Origin: Salinicola endophyticus | Lineage (GTDB): Bacteria; Pseudomonadota; Gammaproteobacteria; Pseudomonadales; Halomonadaceae | Direction: 5' to 3' | Length of the DNA stretch: 36,624 bases | Assembly (NCBI RefSeq): GCF_003206575.1 | Contig: NZ_PZJO01000012.1 | Span: 62,989-99,612 of the forward strand | Shown here: positions 29,002 to 36,624 of the stretch, piece by piece | How positions within the stretch are numbered: the stretch's first letter is position 1 | Layout of the letters: each line of letters starts with the position of its first letter | Position numbers and translations under genes: made by a program | The notes under the pieces: model-generated | What the model saw: only the letters and a program-made list of their open reading frames with translations | What the model was told of the DNA's origin: nothing | Database searches by the model: none

Positions 29002-30375
29002 TCAGGCGCGGGCGGGCTGGCGCCGCTGCGCTGCCGGGTCGCTGCCGCCGTGTACCAGGCGGCGCTGCAGCTCCTCCAGCGAGACGCCCTTGGTCTCGGG
29101 CATCAGGAACATCACGAACAGCACCTGCAATACCATCATCACGGCGAAGAAGGCGAACACCGGCCCGCCGTTGAAGTGCCCCAGCACCGTGGGCATCAGC
29201 AGTGCGATGCAGGCAGCGCAGATCCAGTGCACCGAACTGCCGAAGGACTGGCCGCGGGCGCGCACCTGGTTGGGGAAGATCTCGGCGATGAAGACCCAGA
29301 TGATCGCCCCCTGGCTGATGGCGTGTGCGGCGATGAACAGGCACAGCAGCAAGGGCACGTCGAGACCACCCAGATCGCCGGAGAAGAAGGCGCGCGAGAT
29401 CAGCACCAGCGAGGCGATATAGCCCACCGAGCCGATGTAGAGCAGGGTGCGCCGCCCCAGGCGGTCGATCAGCGCCATGCCGAGCATGGTGAACAGCAGG
29501 TTGATCACCCCGATGCCCACGGTCGAGAGCAGGGCAGCGCTGCTGCCGAGCTGGGCCGCTTCGAGCACCCTTGGGGCGTAGTAGATGATGAAATTGATAC
29601 CGGAGAGCTGATTGAAGAAGGCGATCAGGAACGCCAGCAGGATGGGCAGGCGATAGCGGCCGGAGAAGAACGCCGGTCGCGCCTGCTGCTCGTCACTGTC
29701 GTCGGCGGCGCGGATCGCGGCGACCTGGGCGTCGACATCCGCCCGAGGGTCGAGCTGCCGCAGTACCGCGGCGGCGCCTTGGGTGTCGTTGCGGTGTAGT
29801 ATCAGCCAGCGCGGGCTGCGCGGAATGCGGAACACCATCAGGGTGTAGATCAGCGCCGGCACCGCCTCGACACCGAGCATCCAGCGCCACGCCTGGCCGT
29901 CGATCAGCGCGCCGATCACATAGTTGGAGACGAACGCCATCAGGATGCCGAACACCACGTTGAACTGGTAGAGCCCCACCAGCAGGCCGCGACGCTCACT
30001 TGGCGCGATCTCCGAGATATAGGTGGGCGCCGCCACCGAGGAGACGCCCACACCGATGCCGCCGATCAGCCGGAAGAACGAGAACCAGTAGGGGTCGCTG
30101 GCCAGCGCCGAGCCCACCGCCGAGACCAGATAGAGTCCGCCGATCAGCAGTAGGGTGGCGCGCCGGCCCAGGCGGTCGGTGGGGTAGTTGCCCCAGATGG
30201 CGCCGATCACCGTGCCCCACAGGGCCATCGACATCACCAGCAGGCCGTGCTGCAGGTCGCTCAGCCCCCACAGGGCCTGGATGGGCTTGTCGGCGCCGGA
30301 GATGACCGCGGTATCGAAGCCGAACAGAAAACCGGCCAACGCTACCGTGATCGACCACTGGACGATACGGGACAT
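29002..30375 (-). CDS. Sugar-porter family MFS transporter
   Basis: This inner-membrane transporter of 457 aa has about 12 hydrophobic helices. Sugar-porter signatures are present: GFLFGFDTAVISGA at the start, DRLGRR after helix 2 and again as DRLGRRTLLY, IPRSPRWL after helix 6 (a variant of PESPRWL), NQLSGINFIIYYAP in helix 7, and PETKG near the C-terminus. It is related to XylE/GalP/AraE proton symporters; the sugar cannot be told. The ATG at 30375 has GGAGGA five bases upstream; the frame continues open for about 180 codons upstream without any motif. No sugar enzymes are adjacent. A LacI-type palindrome 45 bp upstream suggests repression by a distant regulator. Confidence 0.88.
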   Translation of the reverse strand: MSRIVQWSITVALAGFLFGFDTAVISGADKPIQALWGLSDLQHGLLVMSMALWGTVIGAIWGNYPTDRLGRRATLLLIGGLYLVSAVGSALASDPYWFSFFRLIGGIGVGVSSVAAPTYISEIAPSERRGLLVGLYQFNVVFGILMAFVSNYVIGALIDGQAWRWMLGVEAVPALIYTLMVFRIPRSPRWLILHRNDTQGAAAVLRQLDPRADVDAQVAAIRAADDSDEQQARPAFFSGRYRLPILLAFLIAFFNQLSGINFIIYYAPRVLEAAQLGSSAALLSTVGIGVINLLFTMLGMALIDRLGRRTLLYIGSVGYIASLVLISRAFFSGDLGGLDVPLLLCLFIAAHAISQGAIIWVFIAEIFPNQVRARGQSFGSSVHWICAACIALLMPTVLGHFNGGPVFAFFAVMMVLQVLFVMFLMPETKGVSLEELQRRLVHGGSDPAAQRRQPARA

Positions 30376-30419
30376 GGAACTCCTCCTACTCCGGGGCCAG
30401 CGGCGCGGCCTGTATGAGA

Positions 30420-30431
30420 TGAATCGATTCA
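30420..30431. promoter_or_regulatory. LacI-family-type operator upstream of the MFS gene
   Basis: TGAATCGATTCA is a perfect palindrome with the central CG typical of LacI/GalR-family operators, and it resembles Cra/FruR sites. It is 45 bp upstream of the transporter ATG, suitable for repression. Confidence 0.55.
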
Positions 30432-30662
30432 GCTTGCGCATTACAGCAAGGGATCGGCGGAGATGCGAGCACTCGCCGGTAGACTTTCGTCGCGTTTCGG
30501 TAAGCGCAAGGGTGGGGCGAACGGCTGATGCACCGATGTTCCCCCGGGCCATTGGTGAATGCATGCAGGGGGGCGAGGAGATTGTCGAGGAGGCGAAATG
30601 CGGGGTTCGCCCCATCACGCCACAGGGCGCCGTGCCAGCGCTGATGCCGGGGCCCGCCAAGG

Positions 30663-31044
30663 TTGACAGTCCGGGAACGCTGGGAGAATCTAGGCGACTC
30701 CTGATTGCGGGCGCAGCCATTGCCGGGCGACCCCTGGCCGCTGCGTGAAGGGTAGGTTCTGCGTGACCTCTACCCGCCTGTCGAAGGAACTCTTTCTCAG
30801 GAAAGAGGGGAACGGGCCACCCGCTCGTCCCCGCCAACCCCACACGGCGATCTGCCGTGCCGGGAGCCGTGTCGACCTGCTGGTCGTGACGGTTTCCATG
30901 AGTGCGGGTCCCCACCCAGGGCCCATAGCCAGGATTATGGCATCAGGCGCCGACGGCACGTCGGTAGCGGCGTACCGCCGCATTAACGCTACGCGATTGC
31001 GGAAATCGCGCAGTGGCACTCGAACCTCCAGGGGAGACTCACCA
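30663..31044 (+). promoter_or_regulatory. Structured leader region of ilvI
   Basis: The 669-bp gap between the MFS gene and ilvI holds no gene I can support. TTGACA at 30663-30668 is a perfect -35 but has only a poor -10 near 30686. Downstream come perfect hairpins: CTCTTTC/GAAAGAG (30790-30807), CACGGC with alternative partners GCCGTG (30854-30859) or GCCGTGT (30866-30872), CCGACG/CGTCGG (30950-30964), GCGGCG/CGCCGC (30967-30981) and CGCGATT/AATCGCG (30992-31010). There is no T-run and no clear leader peptide. Leader-based control of acetolactate synthase is known elsewhere; here it is inference. Confidence 0.4.
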
Positions 31045-32769
31045 GTGGAATTACTTTCCGGCGCCGATATGATCGCCCGCTTCCTGAAAGACGAAGGGGT
31101 GGAGCATATCTACGGCTACCCGGGCGGTGCGGCATTGCACATCTACGATGCCCTCTTTCGCCAGGATAGCGTCAAGCACATTCTCGTTCGCCACGAACAG
31201 GCCGCGACCCACGCCGCCGACGGCTATGCCCGCGCCACCGGCAAGCCCGGCGTGGTGCTCGTCACCTCCGGCCCCGGCGCCACCAATGCCGTCACCGGTA
31301 TCGCTACCGCCTACATGGACTCGATTCCCATGGTGGTGCTGTGCGGCCAGGTGATGAGCCACCTGATCGGCGAAGACGCCTTCCAGGAGACCGATATCGT
31401 CGGCGTGACGCGTCCGGTGGTGAAGCACAGCTTCTCGATCAAGCACCCGAGCGAGATCCCTGAGGTATTGAAGAAGGCGTTCTACCTGGCCGCCACCGGA
31501 CGCCCCGGTCCGGTGCTGGTGGACATTCCCAAGGACATGACGTCGCCCACCGAGCGCTACGAGTACGTCTATCCCAAGAAGGTCAAGATTCGCTCCTACA
31601 ACCCGGTCACCCGCGGGCATACCGGCCAGATCAAGAAAGCGGTCGACATGATGCTCAAGGCGCGGCGTCCGGTGTTCTATACCGGCGGCGGTATCATCAC
31701 CGGGCGGGCCTCCGAGGCGCTGACCGATCTGGTGCAGCGCCTGGGCTTTCCGATCACCACCACGCTGATGGGGATCGGCGGTTTCCCCCAGGGCGACCGC
31801 TGCTCCCTCGGCTGGCTCGGCATGCACGGCAGCTATGAAGCCAACATGGCGATGCACCATGCCGATCTGATCGTCGCCATCGGCGCGCGCTTCGATGACC
31901 GCGTCACCAACAACACCTCGAAGTTCTGCCCCACGGCCAAGATCGTGCATGTCGATATCGACCCCAGCTCGATCTCCAAGACGGTGCGGGCGGACGTGCC
32001 CATCGTCGGTGCCGCGGGCAGCGTGATCAGCGAGATGATCAGTCTGCTGCAGGATCGCGAGCCGGCCAGCCCCGATGCGCTCGCCGAGTGGTGGAAGAGC
32101 ATCGACGGCTGGCGCGCCGAGCGCGAAGGCAAGCTCTATGAGCCGTCGAAGCCGGGCGAGGCGCTCAAACCGCAGGAGGTGATCGAGGCGGTCTACCGCG
32201 CCACCCGTGGCGAAGCCTTCGTCACTACCGATGTCGGTCAGCACCAGATGTTCGCGGCCCAGTACTACAAGTTCGCCAAGCCCAACCGTTTCATCACCTC
32301 CGGTGGCCTCGGCACCATGGGGTTCGGCTTCCCGGCGGCGATGGGCGTCAAGCTCAACTTCCCGCAGGACGACGTGGTCTGCTTCACCGGCGAAGGCAGC
32401 TTCCAGATGATGATGCAGGAGCTGTCGACGTGTAAGCAGTTCGATGTCGGGGTCAAGATCGTCAACCTCAACAACCAGTCGCTGGGGATGGTGCGCCAGT
32501 GGCAGGATCTCAACTACAAGTCGCGTCATGCGCACTCCTACATGGAGTCGCTGCCGGACTTCGCCAAGTTGATCGAGGCCTATGGCTTCACCGCGATCAA
32601 GGTGACGACCATTGACGAGCTGGAGCCGGCGCTGGAGCGTGCCTTCGCCGATACCCATGAGCTCGTGTTCCTCGATATCTATGTCGATCCTTTCGAACAC
32701 GTCTATCCGATGCAGGTGCCGCTGGGCTCCATGCGTGACATGTTGCTGTCGAAGACGGAGCGGACCTGA
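31045..32769 (+). CDS. ilvI: Acetolactate synthase large subunit
   Basis: This ThDP-dependent enzyme makes acetolactate and acetohydroxybutyrate, the first shared step of valine, leucine and isoleucine synthesis. The 574 aa have YGYPGGAALHIYDAL, the catalytic E51 (RHEQAATHAADGYARATG), the FAD-binding middle domain with GARFDDRVT, and the ThDP/Mg motif GEGSFQM followed by NLNNQSLGMVRQWQD. GEG in place of GDG is, as I recall, also found in Pseudomonas IlvI, so it is not a defect. The GTG at 31045 has AGGGGAG eight bases upstream; the longer frame from 30745 lacks support. The stop overlaps the ilvH start (TGATG). Confidence 0.95.
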   Translation: MELLSGADMIARFLKDEGVEHIYGYPGGAALHIYDALFRQDSVKHILVRHEQAATHAADGYARATGKPGVVLVTSGPGATNAVTGIATAYMDSIPMVVLCGQVMSHLIGEDAFQETDIVGVTRPVVKHSFSIKHPSEIPEVLKKAFYLAATGRPGPVLVDIPKDMTSPTERYEYVYPKKVKIRSYNPVTRGHTGQIKKAVDMMLKARRPVFYTGGGIITGRASEALTDLVQRLGFPITTTLMGIGGFPQGDRCSLGWLGMHGSYEANMAMHHADLIVAIGARFDDRVTNNTSKFCPTAKIVHVDIDPSSISKTVRADVPIVGAAGSVISEMISLLQDREPASPDALAEWWKSIDGWRAEREGKLYEPSKPGEALKPQEVIEAVYRATRGEAFVTTDVGQHQMFAAQYYKFAKPNRFITSGGLGTMGFGFPAAMGVKLNFPQDDVVCFTGEGSFQMMMQELSTCKQFDVGVKIVNLNNQSLGMVRQWQDLNYKSRHAHSYMESLPDFAKLIEAYGFTAIKVTTIDELEPALERAFADTHELVFLDIYVDPFEHVYPMQVPLGSMRDMLLSKTERT

Positions 32770-33260
32770 TGCGCCATATCATCTCGATTCTGCTGGAAAA
32801 CGAACCCGGCGCCCTGTCCCGCGTGGTGGGGCTGTTCTCCCAGCGCAACTTCAACATCGAAACGCTGAACGTGGCGCCGACGGAAGACCCCTCGCTCTCG
32901 AGGCTGACCGTCACCACGGTGGGTGACGACCGCGTGATCGAGCAGATCACCAAGCACCTCAACAAGCTGATCGACGTGGTCAAGCTGGTCGACCTGACCG
33001 AGGGCAACCATATCGAGCGCGAGCTGATGCTGGTCAAGGTCAAGGCGCTGGGCGCCAGCCGTGACGAGGTCAAGCGTACCGCGGATATCTTCCGGGCCCA
33101 GGTCGTGGACGTGACGCCGAGCGTTTACACCGTGCAGATCACCGGCGATGCCGGCAAGCTCGACGCCTTCGTCCAGGCGATGGCGCCGATCGGCATTCTC
33201 GAAGTGGCGCGGACCGGGGTGTCCGGTATTGCCCGCGGCGACAAGCTGCTGTCGCTGTAG
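32769..33260 (+). CDS. ilvH: Acetolactate synthase small (regulatory) subunit
   Basis: At 163 aa it equals E. coli IlvH. The N-terminal ACT domain (about 3-75) starts HIISILLENEPGALSRVVGL and retains N11, G14 and S17, positions linked to valine feedback inhibition in E. coli, so the enzyme is probably valine-sensitive. The C-terminal domain activates the large subunit. Translation is coupled to ilvI through TGATG. A strong terminator follows. Confidence 0.95.
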   Translation: MRHIISILLENEPGALSRVVGLFSQRNFNIETLNVAPTEDPSLSRLTVTTVGDDRVIEQITKHLNKLIDVVKLVDLTEGNHIERELMLVKVKALGASRDEVKRTADIFRAQVVDVTPSVYTVQITGDAGKLDAFVQAMAPIGILEVARTGVSGIARGDKLLSL

Positions 33261-33282
33261 CCGATTCGACGGCAGCGGTACG

Positions 33283-33316
33283 ACGCCCGGCGGAAGCGAT
33301 TCCGCCGGGCGTTTTT
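33283..33316 (+). terminator. Rho-independent terminator of ilvIH
   Basis: A perfect 12-bp stem ACGCCCGGCGGA/TCCGCCGGGCGT (33283-33294 and 33301-33312) with loop AGCGAT is followed by TTTTT. Confidence 0.93.
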
Positions 33317-33349
33317 CATGAGACGCCGGCGGGGACGGTCGAACACGGC

Positions 33350-34234
33350 TCAGCTAGGCAGCTGTGCCCAGAGCGCTTCGATCAGGGCGCTCTTGAGACG
33401 GCGCTTGAGTACGCACAGGCCGACGTCGTAGTGGGGCAGCTCGGGCTTGACCGGCAGGATGGTGATCCGTTCGAGCAGCGGGCTGTTGTCGAGCACGATG
33501 CGCGGCACGATGCCCACGCCGAAGCCGAGTCCGACCATGCTGACGATCGCCTCGTTGCCGGCGACCTGGGCGTAGATGCGCGGGCGTACGCCGAGCGCTC
33601 GGAACCAGGTGTCGGCATGATCGCGGGAGAGCCCGGACTCCGACAGGATCATCGGCACCTCGCGCCACTGGGCCGGCGTCGGAATCTCCGGTGTGGCCGG
33701 CAGCCAGGCGGCGCCGTCACGCGGGGCGATGAACACCAGTGGCGAGGTCGCCAGCGGCTTGAACGCCACCGCCTCCGGCAGGCTGCGTGGGCGCGCGGTG
33801 ATCGACACCTCCTCCTGTTCGGATTGGACCCGGGCAATGGCATCCGCCGGATCGCCGGTGTGCAGCTTGATCTCGATACGCGGATGGCGCTGGCGGAATT
33901 CGCTCAGCAGGCGGTAGAGGAAGCTGTAGCTGGCGGTGACCGAACAGTAGATGCTGAGCTCACCGGCCAGCTCCTGGGTCTCCGCCATCAGCTCGCGCTG
34001 CAGAGTCTGCCACTGCTCCAGCGTCTCCCGGGCATAGGCATGGAACAGCTGGCCTTCCCGGGTCAGCTCGACGTGACGATTGTCACGCTCGAACAGGGTC
34101 ACCCCCAGGTTCTCCTCGAGCTGGCGCAGCGAGCGACTCAGGGTCGAGGGGCTGATATGGCAGGCGTCGCTGGCACGGCCGAAGTGGAGATGTTCGGCCA
34201 GGGCCAGGAAATGGGTGAGCGGGCGGTAATCCAT
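33350..34234 (-). CDS. ilvY: LysR-family regulator IlvY
   Basis: IlvY activates ilvC in response to its substrates. The 294 aa have the LysR winged HTH (about 3-61): HFGRASDACHISPSTLSRSL then LEENLGVTLFERDNR. This resembles E. coli IlvY closely (HFGRSARAMHVSPSTLSRQI), as do ELSIYCSVTASYSFLYRLL and EIKLHTGDPADAI. The effector domain ends VSMVGLGFGVGIVPRIVLDNSP. It is divergent from ilvC, the standard ilvY-ilvC arrangement, so both promoters and the operators should lie in 34235-34413. Confidence 0.92.
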   Translation of the reverse strand: MDYRPLTHFLALAEHLHFGRASDACHISPSTLSRSLRQLEENLGVTLFERDNRHVELTREGQLFHAYARETLEQWQTLQRELMAETQELAGELSIYCSVTASYSFLYRLLSEFRQRHPRIEIKLHTGDPADAIARVQSEQEEVSITARPRSLPEAVAFKPLATSPLVFIAPRDGAAWLPATPEIPTPAQWREVPMILSESGLSRDHADTWFRALGVRPRIYAQVAGNEAIVSMVGLGFGVGIVPRIVLDNSPLLERITILPVKPELPHYDVGLCVLKRRLKSALIEALWAQLPS

Positions 34235-35430
<1,196 letters not shown>

Positions 35431-35455
35431 GCCGCTCAAGCCGTGGCACGATGCG

Positions 35456-35484
35456 AGGGGCGCGACCGAGGTCGCGCCCCTTTT
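35456..35484 (+). terminator. Rho-independent terminator of ilvC
   Basis: AGGGGCGCGAC and GTCGCGCCCCT (35456-35466 and 35471-35481) form a perfect 11-bp stem with a CGAG loop, followed by TTTT. Confidence 0.93.
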
Positions 35485-35609
35485 GTTTGGCTGCCAGGGC
35501 GACAGTTTGATCGTTCGGGTAGGGCATGTGTCGCGATTCCCGCTAGGCTGTGGGTAGAATTGTCCGGCTTCCATACCGGAACGCTCTCGATATCAAAGGA
35601 CTCGCCGCC

Positions 35610-36482
35610 ATGACGCAGGAAGAACGCCACCACGAGCAGGAGCCCGAAACCATCACCATCGGCGCGACCTCGCCGCTGTTCGACGACGAGGACGAGGTGA
35701 TCGAGGAGACGGTGGAGAACGGCAAGCGTATCCGTCGTCGCGGCATCTATCTGCTACCCAACCTGTTCACCCTCTCGGCGCTGTTCGCCGGCTTCTACTC
35801 GATCGTCGCGGCGATCAACGGTGACTACGCCAAGGCCGCGATCGCGATCTTCATCGCCATGGTGCTCGACGGGCTGGATGGCCGAGTGGCTCGCCTGACC
35901 AATACCCAGAGCGCCTTCGGTGCCGAGTTCGACAGCCTGGCCGATATGGTCTCCTTCGGCATGGCGCCGGCGCTGGTCGCTTTCACCTGGATTCTCCAGG
36001 ATATCGGCAAGATCGGCTGGATCGCCGCCTTCATCTTCGTCTCCGGGGCGGCATTGCGGCTGGCGCGCTTCAATGTGCAGATCGGCAGTACCGACAAGAA
36101 GTGGTTCGTCGGCTTGCCCAGCCCTTCGGCCGCGGCGGTAGTCGCCGGCTGTGTCTGGGTCTTCCACACCTTCGACGCCGAATCCATCGGCTTCAAGATA
36201 TTGATGACGATCGTCGTCGCTGCCGCCGGGGTATTGATGGTCAGCAATGTGCGCTACCACAGCTTCAAGGAGATCGACTTCAAGGGCCCGGTGCCCTTCG
36301 TCTTCCTGCTGGTGATCGTGCTGCTGTTCGTGCTGATCTCGATCGAGCCTTCGGTGATGCTGCTCGCGCTGTTTGGCTGCTACGTGGTGTCGGGCCCTTT
36401 GTTTGCGCTGGGGCGTCTCAACAAGGCGCGCCGGGATAAACGCCGCAGCGCCTCCGGTGCCCAACAGGCCCAGGACGACTGA
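35610..36482 (+). CDS. pssA: CDP-diacylglycerol-serine O-phosphatidyltransferase
   Basis: This membrane enzyme makes phosphatidylserine, the precursor of phosphatidylethanolamine. The 290 aa contain the CDP-alcohol phosphotransferase motif DG-x2-AR-x8-G-x3-D-x3-D, visible as DGRVAR, GAEFD and SLADMVSFG (about 105-130), and several hydrophobic helices. It is of the integral-membrane type, unlike the E. coli PssA of the phospholipase D family. The N-terminus has an acidic cytosolic stretch (LFDDEDEVIEETVE). AAAGGA nine bases before the ATG at 35610 supports that start over 35550. A possible -10 TAGAAT is at 35555-35560. It follows ilvC, as in Pseudomonas. Confidence 0.93.
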   Translation: MTQEERHHEQEPETITIGATSPLFDDEDEVIEETVENGKRIRRRGIYLLPNLFTLSALFAGFYSIVAAINGDYAKAAIAIFIAMVLDGLDGRVARLTNTQSAFGAEFDSLADMVSFGMAPALVAFTWILQDIGKIGWIAAFIFVSGAALRLARFNVQIGSTDKKWFVGLPSPSAAAVVAGCVWVFHTFDAESIGFKILMTIVVAAAGVLMVSNVRYHSFKEIDFKGPVPFVFLLVIVLLFVLISIEPSVMLLALFGCYVVSGPLFALGRLNKARRDKRRSASGAQQAQDD

Positions 36483-36506
36483 CGCCGGCCCGCCTTCGAC
36501 GTCTAT

Positions 36507-36531
36507 CGACGCCCGCCTTGTGCGGGCGTCG
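36507..36531 (+). terminator. Hairpin downstream of pssA
   Basis: CGACGCCCGC and GCGGGCGTCG (36507-36516 and 36522-36531) pair perfectly around CTTGT; only a weak T-rich tail (CCGTATTTGG) follows. From 36532 to the window end I recognise nothing. Confidence 0.6.
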
Positions 36532-36624
36532 CCGTATTTGGCTGGAGGCGGATCATTTGCCAGGGGCCGCGCCATACGTCGCCTGCAGCAATGACGCCCC
36601 GAAGCGGCGCAACTTTTTTGCCGC

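Noticed and set aside
30376-30915. About 180-codon N-terminal extension in frame with the MFS gene
   Set aside because: No motif or membrane segment; the ATG at 30375 has a strong ribosome-binding site and the normal family N-terminus.
30745-31044. N-terminal extension of ilvI by 100 codons
   Set aside because: The family starts close to the MELLSGADMI segment; GTG 31045 has AGGGGAG at good spacing, and the extension contains only leader hairpins.
32389-32412. GEGS in place of GDGS in the ThDP/Mg motif of IlvI as a possible inactivating change
   Set aside because: I recall the same GEG in Pseudomonas acetolactate synthase, and the rest of the active site is complete.
36532-36624. Possible upstream region of an rRNA operon or another gene at the window end
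   Set aside because: Only a T-run (TTTTTT) near a GC-rich stretch is visible; no promoter or coding start can be supported before the sequence ends.

Overview
The window is a GC-rich stretch of a gammaproteobacterial chromosome. Protein sequences and gene order point to the Halomonadaceae/Oceanospirillales-Pseudomonas area; a Halomonas-like organism is my best guess, inferred from recall without a database search. The run ispB | rplU-rpmA-obg-proB-rpsT-murJ-ribF-ileS-lspA-fkpB-ispH-minor pilins-thiO-bamD-rluD-pgeF-clpB closely follows the order I remember for Pseudomonas aeruginosa. The end, ilvI-ilvH-ilvC-pssA, also matches a known Pseudomonas block. I see no phage, transposon, CRISPR array or rRNA. 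Nearly all of the window is core genome, so the interest lies in details rather than in a new gene system.

Layout. 1-1269: tRNA-Pro(CGG) with its own promoter and the quinone side-chain gene ispB, both on the minus strand. 1340-5400: back-to-back ispB/rplU promoters, then ribosomal proteins L21, L27 and S20, the GTPase Obg and glutamate 5-kinase. 5469-13459: the envelope and translation set murJ, ribF, ileS, lspA, fkpB and ispH; ribF to ispH is probably one transcript started by a TATAAT promoter at the murJ stop codon. 13582-20338: a type IV pilus minor pilin cluster (pilV, pilW, pilX, pilY1, pilE), a small exported protein of unknown function, and a GspH/FimT-class pilin on the opposite strand. 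20420-23258: thiO and nadE. 23405-28865: bamD, divergent from rluD-pgeF, then clpB with a sigma-32-type promoter. 29002-30375: a sugar-porter MFS gene with a palindromic LacI-type operator. 31045-36482: branched-chain amino acid genes ilvI-ilvH, the regulator ilvY divergent from ilvC, then pssA.

The observations most worth a second look are: (1) the isoleucyl-tRNA synthetase has kept its C-terminal zinc-knuckle framework but has replaced all four expected cysteines; (2) a 21-bp tandem repeat fills the ribF-ileS spacer and runs up to an ileS start without a Shine-Dalgarno sequence, just after a 30-bp repeat encoding an extended RibF tail; (3) the GspH/FimT-like pilin has no ATG, GTG or TTG start that would include its prepilin leader, but has an AUC codon behind a good Shine-Dalgarno sequence; (4) structured leaders precede rplU and ilvI; (5) compared with Pseudomonas, PilS/PilR and FimU/PilY2 are absent at the pilus locus.
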